64,000 nucleotides of DNA. It comes from Pegea sp. RAD2-039. Lineage: Eukaryota > Chordata > Thaliacea > Salpida > Salpidae. The notes under the pieces were generated by a model. It was not told the origin of the DNA, searched no databases, and saw only the letters and a program-made list of their open reading frames with translations. The DNA lies in assembly GCA_034620365.1 (NCBI GenBank), contig JAQGEQ010000263.1:434001-498000 (forward strand). The letters run 5' to 3'. The translations under genes were made by a program, and so were the position numbers. Of this stretch, positions 48,273-60,366 are shown in pieces. Positions within the stretch are counted from its first letter, which is position 1; the number at the start of each line of letters is the position of its first letter.

Positions 48273-50549
48273 CTATTTACCTTGACAAACTGGTAATGAT
48301 GAATCCCAAGTGTTATCAGTTAAGCATGTTATATGAGTTACTCCCTTTAGCCCAAAACCTTTCTTACAAGAAAATTTAATACGAATATGATGTGAAAATC
48401 GTTTGTTTCTACTCATTTGATGTAGTCCAGGATTAAGGCAACCGGTTGCTGTGACAACATACAAACAAAGCTTTCAATTTCTTGCTCATTTATAGTTTCC
48501 TCATTTAATTATTTCTAGTATATTTCAAATTGTTTCATTTAAAAAATATTTGAAAATATAATTATTTCGAAGCTTTGAAACCTGTTTGACATAGTAACCC
48601 ACCCCAACCTTCTTGGCAAGTACAAAGAAAAGTTTTATTTATTAATATGTTTTCGCATATCCCTCTGTTATAACAAGGATTTGAATCACAAGGAAGGATT
48701 TCTTGCTCGCAATTACGACCGGAGAATCTATCATATACAACTTGATAAAGTCTGATAGCTTTAGATAAGACGGATAAAAATATATAGCCTCCAAAGATAT
48801 ATAAAAGATCTTACCCTGCGCTGCAGTTACAGCCAACCCCATAAATATTTTCCAAACACTCTCCACCATTCAAGCAAGGATTTGGAAAACATCTAGTGTA
48901 ATTTTCTGTGACTACAACACTTCAGTTAAATAAAACTGTTTGTATGCATGCACGTTTAAGTTTTAAAGATACAGGGTTCATAGCTGTAGCTTACTATTAT
49001 ATCTTAGTTTAAATCCTTTGAAAGTTACACTATCATCAGAGAAAAACCGAATTCTTACATGTCCTTGGCCTTCATATACTTCATGTGGAGCAAACGACCT
49101 AAAAAGTAAATTTGAATGTTTTGTTAATTTATTGTGAAACTTTTAAAACCTTATAGCAAAGAGACCATCTCTTACTTTCTTATAGATATAAAATTTTATA
49201 TTTTTAGTTATTTTATGAAAAGTTAAATTTAAATCTTTATATAAGCGGCTACAATAAGATAAAGAGTTTTCTTAAATATAAAAAAAATGATCTATTTGCT
49301 TTCAGCATGCCTTCAACAAACTAACTGCTTAAAGATGAAGCAGACTTATTACACTAAAGTCTAAGTATCTTACTGAGATGCCTACATATGACCAGTTCTA
49401 AAGTGAAAAATAAATAATTTTCGAATTATGCTTTTCTAGCTTATAGCAAGTTATTTGAAAAGTTTTATTTTTAAGTTTTCAAAATGCAACTTACCCACAA
49501 AAGCGGAAACTTCTTCTAGATGATAAAAATGAAACTTGTAAATAATCATAATTACACGACAAATTAGAACCATTAGGACCCGGTTCCACATCAAGCTCCA
49601 TCACTTGTATCTTTGATTTTAAAATAAATAAATTAAATATAAAATATCTAAACTTATTCGTAACTGAACGATCTTTTCATATTTATTTAGACATCCAAAA
49701 ATAGTTGACTGAATAATAGATGATATTACACGAAAGTTAAACAAATCTAAATACTTTGCGGTACTTTTCAAACTATTTTTAAAGTCAGATGTTTTTCTTT
49801 TGAATTGTGAACTTAGCGGACTCTAAAAATACTTCAAACCTGTTACTCTCTGGGCCACAAAACTACTAAAACGTAGTAACTCCACTCAATTAGCGAAGAA
49901 ATGAATTCTTTTATAATTTAAGTTTTCGAATCTATCTATAATTATCTTATAGAACATCTACAATGCGCTGTTGTTAGTTATTTGTAAGCAGTAAGACTAT
50001 CTATAAATTCAGATATTATTTGTTTACCTGTGTATACAACGAGTAGTTGCCCCTACGAAACCAGATACAGTTGACTTTAGCTGGATATTTTTCACTTTCA
50101 GTGTAGTTTGGACTAGTAACAACCCCTTCTGTTCCATTTAATTCATAACCACAATTACAGTCTCCGTCTAGTAAATTATTAAAGCTTTCAATTTGATTAC
50201 TTTGAAGGCTTACAACAAAACTACTTCAATAACTAATCAAAAAACTTAATTCTAAAAGTCATTTATGATTTTATAAACAGCTACTAGCTAAATATAACTC
50301 ATTTTTTAGTTTAAGCAATTAATTTACCACAGCAAAAACTTTATACGTTCAAGTAGAATGATTACAAAATCCTTTCGTTTCTTATCAGAGTTTAAAGATT
50401 TTAATAAGATAGTCTCAAGACTAAGCCAGCTAACTTTACAATTCTAGATCTAATTATTTACAATTATTCGTTAAAAACTTACAATCGATTTGTAGCATAA
50501 CTAACAAGATAAATAAAGCGGAGCCTAGCTGAAGTCTTTGAATTTCCAT
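48273..50549 (-). CDS. Secreted CUB-EGF-EGF-Sushi protein
   Basis: Exons on the minus strand: 50549-50483, 50167-50028, 49610-49495, 49098-48995, 48905-48815, 48727-48582, 48448-48273; frame kept, about 279 aa. Residues 1-22 are a signal peptide (core ALFILLVML). A CUB domain follows (four-Cys type, from CGYELNG to the typical SDDSVTFKGFKLRY). Then come two EGF repeats (CFPNPCLNGGEC and CDSNPCYNRGIC, the first closing with FSGRNC) and one Sushi/CCP module ending WDSSLPVCQ. The stop follows directly (CQGK). The donor gtaaat at that point could instead lead to a further exon, so a longer or membrane-anchored form is possible. These modules bind proteins outside the cell, in matrix, complement-like or receptor settings. 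The domain order does not identify one vertebrate orthologue for me. An acceptor lies 32 nt upstream of the ATG. Confidence 0.8.
49099..49494. other. Intron inside the CUB domain
   Basis: 396 bp between the exon ending RFCG and the exon starting SFAPHE. The 417-bp intron at 49611-50027 lies between the two halves of the N-terminal CUB strands, and a 315-bp intron at 50168-50482 follows the signal-peptide exon. All are AT-rich with nothing else recognised. Confidence 0.55.
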
Positions 50550-50599
50550 CTTTCAGTCATTTAATCTCAAACCAGCTTCTACTAAATGTGATATAATCG

Positions 50600-51775
50600 C
50601 CCTAAACTTTTCCATAATCTGCTACTTAAAATATTTAGTCAAAAACACGATTGTTTTGAAGAAAAACTTTCATTAAGTACTTCTCGAGGACTTGGACTTA
50701 CCTTACAAGAACCAAAGGTCCTCCCAGTTCTTTTGTGTAAGATATCTTTCTTTTTCTTTTCTACTGCTTCTACTTGTCATCGTAAACAATCAATTAGATA
50801 ATACTGTGCCGCCCTTTATATGATTAATTGTTCAGTCACTTTGAAATAAAACTATTTGAAATGAAGCAAATAAATTTGTTTTTTATGCCACTAAATAATC
50901 GCTTCGGTTAAGCTAAGCAAAAAGGTTTGTTTTATTAAAAACAGGTAGACAATTTAATAAAACTAAATAAAAGAATAAATATCAATAAAATTTAGTTTAC
51001 TTTGAAAAACGTTTGATTTTGAATAAATGGTTTAAGTCTAAAATGTTCTTTTTGTGTAATGGAATTTATAAATTATGAAAACAACTTCAAATTAGTTATG
51101 CCAACTGCGGTAAAGCCGATATCAAATATTTAGTAATTTTATCTAAAAATTTTTGTGATAAAGCTTGAAATATACTACTTTTCAAATAACTGGAAAAGTT
51201 TTGGAATTTGTAGTAAACGATATTTTATGAAAAATTTTATGTAAAAAGAAAATTATTATTTAAAAAGTGATTAATGAAATAATTTAATAAGATTAATATA
51301 TATGAAATAACTTGTAATTGCTTCCCATGGAAATCTAAAACAAAGTTTTTTATTTTTGTAGCTAAGTTTAATAACTCAATTTCTGAAGATGAAACTCAAT
51401 ATATATATCAGCTAAAAATAGGATTCTAAAAAACCTCTAAGTAAGAATAAAGACTCCAAAAAAAGAGTTAATAACTTTTAAAATTAGTAACAAAACACCA
51501 AACAAGTAGCTTTAGAGACTTATTCAAGTAATTACAACTCGGTTAAGAAATACTTACAAGTTTTTTAAAGATTTTAACATATTAACAAACTACAACTAAA
51601 AGTTTTTTATTTATTTGTTAATTTATTTCAACATTATTAATATAAGCATCATTTGCATAAAAAGTAGTTGCTCCAATCACTCAATACACCAACAAGGTAT
51701 GTTGAAACAGCATTCAGAGAAATTATTGATGATTAAAACTGAATACATGTTTCAAATGTAACCGTACAACTAGCT
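50600..51775. other. 5' flank of the CUB gene and AT-rich spacer
   Basis: No gene recognised. The A-rich plus strand here corresponds to T-rich sequence upstream of the minus-strand CUB gene. Confidence 0.45.
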
Positions 51776-52255
51776 TCAAATAAGGAAATCTAAGAGCAGA
51801 AAATGGACAACTTTATAGCAAGGTTTCAGAAAATAATAAAGGCCATACTGGTTGTGCTCAAGAGGTATTAAAAACGAGCAAGACACAGTGAGATACAAAA
51901 GAACTAAAAAGTTTTCTTTGATGTTGGTTCTTCTACCCTTCAGTTGTTTGCGGAGCAGAGAGCGCCATTTGGAGCGATCCGCTGCGATATCTTCCCAGTT
52001 GCTGGTATTGATGTTGAGCGATTTCATATCGCGCTTGCAAGTATCCTTAAGACGGCGGCCGATGTTGCGTTTGTCATTTGATAGATCCCCATACAACAGA
52101 TCCTTTGGAATCCGTCGGTCTTCCATCCGACAGACGAGTCCGAGCCAGCGAAACCTCTGCTTGCTTAGTATGCTGTATTTTGTTGTCAGACCAGTGTGGT
52201 GTAAGACTTTCTTGTTTAAGATCTTTTCTGCCATGTTAAAGGTAATATGCGACAA
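51776..52255 (-). mobile_element. Non-LTR retrotransposon (LINE) ORF2 C-terminal fragment
   Basis: An open frame of 159 codons. Its first 115 or so residues match the C-terminal region that follows reverse transcriptase in many LINEs: VLHHTGLTT, then QRFRWLGLVCRMEDRRIPKD and a block with GRRLKDTCKRD and NWEDIAADRSKWR. No reverse-transcriptase motifs lie upstream on this strand, so the copy is truncated at its 5' side. The segment is much GC-richer than its surroundings, consistent with an inserted element. That so long a stretch is still open suggests a fairly young copy. It is not a host gene. Confidence 0.8.
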
Positions 52256-52279
52256 CGAAAATGAAAGGTGTTGAGTTTA

Positions 52280-53930
52280 TTTTCGTCAGCTTTTGATAAA
52301 GTCCAAGTTTCGTGTATAATTCATGAAATATCAATATAATATTATCACTGCATAATTGCAAAGCTGTCAGGAAGCTATAGAAGAAAATATGAGTTAAAAA
52401 ATTGAAAAAATTCTACATTTGAAGAAATAAACCTAAAAATTGCTGAATGTTGTAACATAATTTTGCAATCATGTAATCTTCAACATCTGTCAGAGCAAAC
52501 ATAAAAGATTTCCAAAAAAGATTTCTTTAAAATCTGTAAATAGTAAAATCGTTACAATATATGATAGTAAAAATATTCATCAGTTTAAAACAAAATATGT
52601 CTTTTAATATGATAAAAGATTTAAAAAATATATATCTTAAAGAATTATCATATCAGTTTAAATACTTTGAGATTTAAAAGTCTTTTCAAAGATAAAGTTG
52701 ATGTCATTATTTTGTTTAAAATGATTTCTAATATGAATCAATAGATAAGATTTCCTTGTAGAACATTTTATTACCTACTTCATCTGTTTTAATCATTAAT
52801 CTAGCTTTAAAGTTCCCAAAAATTATGTAAAAAAAGAATCTAAGCAGTATAATTTTCAACATATTATTGATATAACAAATCAACAGTGAAAGAATTTAAC
52901 CAAAAATTGTTTAATAAAACTATTTTATAATCAGAATTAAATCAGTTTAAAAATATGATTTTGAATAAACTACAAGAGCTTAATAACAAGCATAAAAATA
53001 GGATACTTATTCTTATAAACATCAATAAAAAAATGAATCAACACCATGAGACAAGCTTGGTTAAAACTGATTGAAGTTTATCCATTGAAAGATCTTCCAA
53101 GTGTTATGCTTCTTTCATGACACAAGTACTATAATACCTACTTTTGTTGCCACTGTATTATCACTATTAACAATTAATCAGTTTTTATTTAGACTGATAA
53201 TCTAATTGTTGCTTGCTTTGTCCATTACACACTTTGTACAGTGTAAGTAGTTTAAAATAATTTCAATAGAACACCTTGGAAATATAGTTCTTGGTTCTTA
53301 TCGTACTAAATGCAGAGTCTAGTTGTAAAATCTTACATTTTTCTAGCGCAAAGACTCTTAATCTCTAGAAGCTCGACATCCGCAGATCCTTCCCAAAAGT
53401 AGCAGCAGAACGCAGATTTGTTAAAATTGCAAAAGTTTCATAACCCTACTATACAAGGCCTGCTTCTACAACGGAAAATATATAAAGCTACTAGTGGCTA
53501 AAAGCTCATACAAATAGTATTTCAAAAGTTTATGTCATTCCATTCTAAACATAAACCGATTTTTTTCTTTATTACTTCGATAAAATGTTATAAAAACATT
53601 TGAAAGCTGTAAATTCTTTTTTTTAACTTTTCAATCACTTTCAAAGCAACGTTTAGAGCACTTGGTACATATATTCTCTTATTTCTTCTTAAATAAAAAT
53701 CTCACTCAAAATTTTCAAGAATAAAACCTTTAAAAACTTTGGAAAAATTTACAGTTTTCGAGTCAATTCGTTCACAACCGGCTATAGAAAGAGATTCGAA
53801 CCAAAAATCTTTTGTTACTCAATATTCGTAGTAGAAATATGGTGAGTTTTTGAGTGATTCGAATTTTTTTTTAAATCAAACTGCTTTGAAAAATCTAAAC
53901 TCAAATAGCAAAAACTTGACCAAAATTAAC
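52280..53930. other. AT-rich region between LINE remnants
   Basis: No gene recognised. A GC-richer stretch at about 53360-53520 may be another degenerate repeat fragment but shows no motif I can name. The reading frame at 53850-54032 runs into the LINE tail and is not a gene. Confidence 0.4.
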
Positions 53931-53931
53931 A

Positions 53932-54088
53932 CAATATCATTTAAAATTTATTTATTATTTATTTATTACAATAAACGTGAAGGAGGGTACCTGCAGAGAA
54001 CACCTTTCGTTGACACACATTCTCACAAATAATATCTATTTAGTCAAAAATATAGAAAGCAAAAGATGTAACACATGACATTTCGATA
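53932..54088 (-). mobile_element. 3' tail of a LINE, inverted copy of the tail at 62.5 kb
   Basis: On the minus strand this matches 62452-62595 base by base with few differences. It shares atgtgttacatctttt, tgtgagaatgtgtgt and caggtaccctcctt, and ends in a short-unit tail of TAAA/TAAAT type. Only the 3' untranslated part is present, as expected of a severely 5'-truncated LINE insertion. Confidence 0.8.
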
Positions 54089-54089
54089 A

Positions 54090-55630
54090 AACTAAAATAA
54101 AAAAACCTATTTTAAGATTCAAGTTTTATTGATTTGTTATATTAAAGTAGAATATACAGAAAAGTACAAATTCAAACTTTGTAGGACATCTATTTTATGA
54201 GGTGAAAAACAATGCTGATGAAAGTAATGAAAGTCTGTTTCCGTTTCAGACGCCAATTTTTTGAAGTTGATTTCAAGTTTGTGTTATTGATAAAAACAGA
54301 TTTAAAATTTCATGAGATTTCTTCTTATCAATTCTCCTTTACTTACAGGAGAAATAGTTTTAAGTAAGTTGGATTTACGACAAAGATGACTGATGCAATC
54401 TTTTAAATATCGAACTTAAAGATAAAAAGTTTTCAAAATCTTCAAACTAAAACTATCTTTTATAGATTTTAAAAAAATATTGTACTAATTTAATTTCTTT
54501 TAAGTGGTTTGTTTCAGACATAACTTTATTGTTTTAAACATAAAACTTTCAATCATTTAATAAATATTACTCATAAATAAGTTGTAATACTGTTTCCGTT
54601 TTGACAAGTTTTACAGCTTTGCTAATTATTATTCTCATTTTTACACATTGATGAGAAATTTCCTAAAAAACTTATTTTTAAAACCAGAAAGTTAAAATTC
54701 ATTTTAAAACAACAATTTTTATATTTTTGAAACAATGCTTCGATTTATATAAAAAAGTTTTTTAAACCTTATTTCACGCTAAAGAGTTTTTAAATATCTA
54801 AGAGCTTATCTTATAATTTAACTGTGAAACTATTCAAACAATTTTAACTGACTAAATTTTACTACAAACTAAAGGAAGATAAAACAGATTTATTCAATTA
54901 AATTCTTTTCCTTTTACAATCGCTGTGATTTACTTCTAGTGAAAGACTCTAATAATCCAATTTTAACCAAATTCAATTCTTAGAATAAAACTTTGCAGAC
55001 TTATAATGAGAGAACTGAATATGTGTTAAGTTGTTTATTTGTAATTCTAAGTAATCATTTCAAGATGAATATTTTTCTAAATCTAAAAACTTTACATAAA
55101 CATAAATACTTGACAAGAGATGACAAAAAAGATAAGAGAAGTAAAGTTATTAGGCGTTGAATTTATCAATTTTTGGTTACAATAAAAATAATAAAAGTCA
55201 GCTTGTTTATGGAAAGACGAGAAAAAAAAACAATCAAAATTTGGAACCAAAAAAAAATAAGTACATTAAATGAGTTAGTAATTTTGGTTAAGATATACGA
55301 GAAGTACTTGATGATTTATGTAAACACAAATTCATTTATACAAAATATTAGCAGCAGTGTTTTAAAAGTTATGTTGTTGTAATAAAAAGATACAAATGGA
55401 AGAACAGATTCACTGCAAATTGGAAAGTTTGTTTTGCTAGCGATTTATACTCAATTGCATCTCTTAAAATAATTTTAGGGTGAAGAAAATGCAGTAATTA
55501 AGGATTGATAAGTTTTGTTTATAGCTTAAGACACACATGAAAAGATAGAATGACAAATAACAAGCTTCTAATGTCTTTATCTATTCATAATATAAAGATT
55601 AAAAATTCAACTTTGACAGAATTCAGCAAA
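54090..55630. other. AT-rich intergenic region
   Basis: Between a LINE tail and the 3' end of the repeat-protein gene. The Lys/Ile-rich frame at 55173-55382 looks like chance in A-rich sequence. Nothing else recognised. Confidence 0.45.
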
Positions 55631-55633
55631 CTT

Positions 55634-57077
55634 TTATTCAACTAATTCAGGGGTTGTAAAAATGTAATCGGATGGAACAACAATTAGACTGGGGTGATTG
55701 TGGAGGTAAATAGTTTTTTTCTTATCTAGAATAGGAGATGGGTGGTTGAAAAGAAATTCACGAGACTTCTCAACTATTTGGTTATGTTCAAGAATATATG
55801 GAGTATTTTGAAGAATTGGTTGAGGATTTTGTAAAGTTGAAAGCACTAAATATAAGAATGGCGTTGGATTTGACAGAGTACTTTCGCGAATATCAAGCGT
55901 TGGTGATGATTGTTCAAATATTTCATTTCGAAGATTTAATACAGGATTATGTTGTATTAGTACTGAATCATTCTCCCAATTTAATTTCATCTTTGGTTTC
56001 TTTTGGATTTTATATTTAACTTCTTTCTTAGCTGATAAAATAGGCAGATAGTGTTTTAGAGTCGATTTCTTCTTTGACTTAATTCTAGGCGTCATAAAAG
56101 TGGTTACAGACTTTTTCTTTAGTGATATTATTGGACTAGATTGATTAAATTTTATTTTGATACCTTTTTTCATGACTGGTAGCTTAAAAGATAGTGTAGA
56201 TTTTTTGGACTTTTTTAGAGAACAAGGAGTATGATGTGAAAAAGAAGTCTTTTTAGAGTTACTAATAGTTGGAATTGATTTTAGAAATGAGTTTTTGTGC
56301 TCATTTAATCTGATTTTGGAAACTGTGAACTTAAAATCTATATTATCTTGACAGTTTTGTAGAATTGAAGGTTGGTATAAAATTGTTGCCTTTTTTATTT
56401 GAAGAAGAGGCAAAGTGATTGAAAGATCTGTGGTTGTGTCTTCTAAAATTGGTGTTACAATTTCAAACAATTTTAAAGGCTGAAAAGAAAAAAATAAAAG
56501 ATTAAAATTGTATATTACATAAAGAAAAGATTAAAAACATACAAAATATTAACATCATTGAATAAATATTTTTGTGAATTATTATAAAACTGTTATAATA
56601 TATTATAATTTATAGAAAAATTATATAAATAGCTACTTAAAATTTGGTAATATGATGAATGTAAGTGATAAATATTATCATCATAATAAGAATATAAAAA
56701 ATTATGAGTTTTAACTTTATAGCTCATATTATTCATAATTATGAAACAAAAATATTATAATTAAATTTTTCTTCAAGATAAATTTACTTGCTTCAAGAAC
56801 CTTATTTAATATTACAAAATTATAAAAAGTAAAATCCAAAAACTCCTTTTAAATATTTTTAATACAATTATCAAAACAATTTAACTGAATAAAAAAAGCT
56901 TACTTCATATAAAATTGGTTTTTCATGATGAAATTTTTGGAGTTTATCCCTTCTCATTTGAGGTCCAGTTATTTCAAAATGGCTTGAACTTTCTTTAAGG
57001 GAAAGTGGAAGATAAATGTAAAATCTTGCCTCAAACTTTTCACTAGTTCGGCCATCTGTTGGGTCATAATTTGCCAT
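55634..57077 (-). CDS. Unrecognised protein of about 15 degenerate 14-16-residue repeats
   Basis: Two exons, 57077-56904 and 56479-55634, joined in phase 0 (donor gtaagc, acceptor ttcttttcag), giving 339 aa. The first 58 residues (MANYDPTDGRTSEKFEARF...) look globular and contain FEARFYIYLPLSL. From about residue 75 to the end a short unit recurs with the pattern x-P-x-L/I-x-x-x-K-K-x-T/S and then polar or aromatic residues, for example TPRIKSKKKSTLKHY and SPTLDIRESTLSNP. The middle is strongly basic and the end less so. There is no signal peptide, membrane segment or known domain. The poly(A) signal AATAAA (55633-55638) overlaps the stop codon. An acceptor (ttattttcacag) lies 42 nt before the ATG. 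FAHD1 lies upstream on the same strand, 323 nt away, so co-transcription is possible. Function unknown. Confidence 0.7.
56480..56903. other. Intron of the repeat-protein gene
   Basis: 424 bp, T-rich on the coding (minus) strand, with several ATAATAT-type stretches. Nothing else recognised. Confidence 0.6.
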
Positions 57078-57399
57078 TAAATTAGTTACAAAAAATGATT
57101 TATCTTGTTATAAAAAATTCTGTGAAAATAATTTATAGATTAAATAATTAGAGAATAAAAGACGTTTTTTATATTCATCATAATAATAAAATATTAATCA
57201 AAATAATAAATTATTAGAGTTAGTCAAATAAATATAATAAACTAATCATAATATAATTAAGTTTAAAACCAATTAAAACAAACTTGGCACCTTAAATATT
57301 TCATGATTTTGATTAAAATTGTTTGCAGAAAGTAATATGATAGAATTTATGAAAGAAAGGTAATAAGAGAGTAATTAAAAGTAACTATTTCATGATTAA

Positions 57400-58053
57400 T
57401 CACTTAGCAGCTACACCAAAAGTCATCTTTATAATATCATCAATTCCACATTCAACAACATCTCCCTCTAAAAGAGGACCTACTCCAGATGGTGTCCCTG
57501 TAAGGATCACATCTCCCTGCTCTAAAGTCATCACATTACTAATAAATGAAATTAAATGAGGGATTGAAAATATCATATCTGAAGTAGATCCATTCTGTTT
57601 TTCCTTTCCATTAACATTCAACCACAGATTAATGTTATGTGGGTCAATAATTTTCTCCTTTTGAATAAAATTACTAATCGGACAGGAAGTATCAAATCCT
57701 TTAGCAAAGCTCCAAGGTTTTCCTTTAGATTTTGCTTCACTTTGCCAGTCCCTTGCTGTTAGATCTATCGAAAGAACATAGCCACCCACATGGCTCATTG
57801 CAACCTCTTCTTGAATATCACTTCCTGTTTTTGATATCACTACGCCAAGTTCTACTTCATGGTGCAAACTAAAACAATTTTTAGGAATCTTGATTGGATT
57901 TCCTTCAGTAACATATGCAGTTGTTGGTTTAAGAAAAATTAAAGGTTTAGTTGGTATTGGATTGTTAAGTTCTATGCAGTGTTCTTTAAAATTTCGACCA
58001 ACGCATACAATTTTTCTACCCCATTTAGAAAAGTTAATAAGCTTCTCACTCAT
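57400..58053 (-). CDS. FAHD1: FAHD1 acylpyruvase / oxaloacetate decarboxylase
   Basis: Intronless, 217 aa (human 224), similar from end to end. The fumarylacetoacetase fold starts with KIVCVGRNFKEH. His25 and Glu28 correspond to the catalytic His-Glu pair; Glu66, Glu68 (LHHEVELGVV) and Asp97 (SIDLTARD) are the Mg2+ ligands; the substrate loop and the closing ILTGTPSGVGP are present. Members cleave acylpyruvates and decarboxylate oxaloacetate in mitochondria, limiting oxaloacetate in the TCA cycle. The N-terminus is short and starts at SEKLINFSKWG, much as in the human protein. A moderate acceptor (tttgtgttag) lies 48 nt upstream. The repeat-protein gene follows on the same strand after 323 nt, and TXN2 diverges to the right. 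All key residues are present, so the enzyme should be active. Confidence 0.95.
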   Translation of the reverse strand: MSEKLINFSKWGRKIVCVGRNFKEHCIELNNPIPTKPLIFLKPTTAYVTEGNPIKIPKNCFSLHHEVELGVVISKTGSDIQEEVAMSHVGGYVLSIDLTARDWQSEAKSKGKPWSFAKGFDTSCPISNFIQKEKIIDPHNINLWLNVNGKEKQNGSTSDMIFSIPHLISFISNVMTLEQGDVILTGTPSGVGPLLEGDVVECGIDDIIKMTFGVAAK

Positions 58054-58101
58054 ACTTTGTGTGATTTTTATAAAAGATGTAAAAAAGATAACGACTCCCT
58101 T

Positions 58102-59464
58102 CTAACACAAACTTTATCTTTAAATTCTAACAATTATTTGCTGTCAGTGCAGAATGAATGTTTACATTCCGATGTGAGCAATATGGCGTTTTATAAAAGG
58201 CTGTAGCAAAGCATAAATACTATTTAAAATAAGTTTAAATTCTTTAAGTGAGTTTTAAATATCAATCAAAAACTTTTTAAAGATTTTTTAACCAAAAAAA
58301 TAGAAAAAGTTGAAAGTTAAAGTGAAATTGAAATTTATTCGTAAGGGCTTCAATAAACTCTACAATTTCTAAATTATTTTTAGTTTATTAAATTGTTACT
58401 TTCTTGACTCTTAAATTTGATAAATGATCAGACTAATCACATAAAAATTAATAACATCGCTGACCCTTAGTGATACAACGATTTCTTGGAAGATTTTTTA
58501 CTTCAAACAGTTTCTACAACAAAACCAATGGTATATTTGAAACATCAATGAAATCTATAATAGTTTAGTAAACTTTGAAACATTTTTATCTAGTGTCTGA
58601 AAATCAAACAAAGTTTATATTTAATCATAATGGTATTAAAGTCTGTTTTTGATTTATGTTAACCTCTTTATTAATATTTAAAGTCTTTAATTTTATTTCA
58701 ACTTTTCATTTTTTTGTATGCTCTAGTTTCTGACGTTTTTAAGTGAAATCTCTTCAAATATTTTAGGATTTATGATAAATTTAGATTTGATAAATATCGA
58801 ATTTAGATGAATTTAGGATTTATTAGTTATAATAAATTAAACACTTCAAATTATGTAAAAAAATTTTAAACAAGCCATAAACTTTGTCGTAAATTTTAAG
58901 CTTACTGAGATATGGCCATAAAGGTCATTTAAATATCTAACTTATTTACAGAGCTTAATGAAAGTAAATATTTGATAAAAATTTTTATGTCAAATGAATG
59001 TTACTTAATATCTGTTTATTTATTTAGATTTTATTATAAAAATTATTAAATTAGCAAATGAAACTATTATATAATTTATATTTTTAATTGATAATTTTTT
59101 ACAGTTATTATGGAACTAAAATTTTATATTAATTTATGATTTTATATTTTTTATGTTTCTTTTAATTCTATAATAATTCACTTACAGTTTTTGAAATACT
59201 TGTATAAATTTATACAAAATGTTTAGATATATTTGTGTTTTTAATATCTTTTACTTTTAATTTTGCAAAAATTAATCTATTTTATTTTAATTCATCTTAT
59301 TTATTAGTATCTTTATTTTAAAAAAATATAAATATCAGCTATTTCGTATTTTATTAGTATTCATATAACTTCTATTTTAACTTTCTTTTTTTAAATAACA
59401 GATTAATTTGACATATTTATTATTATTTCAAAATTTTGATAATTAATTTTCATCATTTATATCC
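58102..59464. other. Divergent region between FAHD1 and TXN2
   Basis: About 1.4 kb shared by two mitochondrial genes facing away from each other, so it should hold both promoters. The right-hand 900 bp is strongly T-rich on the plus strand and ends in the acceptor tatccag used by TXN2. No gene was seen. Confidence 0.5.
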
Positions 59465-59486
59465 AGGAATTATTTATTAAATAATA

Positions 59487-60366
59487 ATGTTTTCTTTTAT
59501 AACAAGATCTTCTGCAAGTTTAGCTGTGAGAGCTTCAAGACCTCAATTCAAAAGATCAATCACTCTTTCATCCACTTGTAGAGCTACAAGTAAATTTCTG
59601 TTGAATGATTTTAAGTTTGAAATAAATTTTGATATAAATAATTCAAATTCTACTTTCTTTACTAAATTCAAAAGCAACTTTTTGTTATTTTGAAATTTTT
59701 ATATATTTAAGTGTAAATGGAAAAACTACAAAAATTAATAATAATTATTTTATAAATATTTCCAGGCCTATTACCCAAAGCTCCATCAAATATTCTTTTG
59801 AGCAATCAAAGCCAACGATCTTTTCATATCAGTAGCATTTTGAGAAGAGAAGTTGTTTGCTTCAATGTTCAAGATGACCAAGACTTTGAAGAAAGAGTTT
59901 TAGAAGCAGAAGTTCCAGTTGTGGCTGACTTTCATGCAGAGTAATTCCTAACTTTTTAGATTAAGTGAAACTTATGGGTTTTTTTATATAATTTTTGACT
60001 GATAAGCTTTTAAAGTACTGAATTTGAAGCATAGATTTAATCCTTAAAGTTTCTGTTTAGATGGTGTGGACCCTGTAAGCTTTTGGGACCTAGAATCGAA
60101 TCAGAAGTTGATAAGCAAGAAGGAAAAGTGATGCTTGCAAAAGTAGATGTTGATGACTTTCCAGAACTTGCTATGAAATACAAAGTAAATAAATAATCTG
60201 TAGCAAAGCAAAGTTAAAAATAATATTTAATTAAAATCACCAAATCTTATTTTAGGTAAATGTAGTTCCTTCAGTCATTAAATTCAAAAATGGAAAAGAA
60301 ATTGACCGATTTCAAGGGAATATTGATGATGATTTATTAACTCATTTTATTACCAAAGGCATCTAA
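59487..60366 (+). CDS. TXN2: Mitochondrial thioredoxin
   Basis: Four exons: 59487-59589, 59766-59940, 60061-60184, 60256-60366; 170 aa (human TXN2 166). The first 60 or so residues are Arg/Ser-rich without acids, a typical mitochondrial presequence. The thioredoxin fold follows with [20 protein letters not shown]; the redox dithiol is Cys-Gly-Pro-Cys, split by an intron just before its Trp codon. The cis-Pro segment is VVPSVIKFKNGKE and the protein ends THFITKGI. It reduces disulfides in the matrix and feeds peroxiredoxin 3, being recharged by thioredoxin reductase 2. Compared with many thioredoxins, Ala of FxAxWC is kept and the position before Trp is Glu, as in human TXN2. An acceptor 21 nt before the ATG marks a likely mature 5' end. 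Confidence 0.95.

Noticed and set aside
55173..55382. Lys/Ile-rich 69-codon frame
   Set aside because: A-rich sequence gives such frames by chance; no supporting signal.
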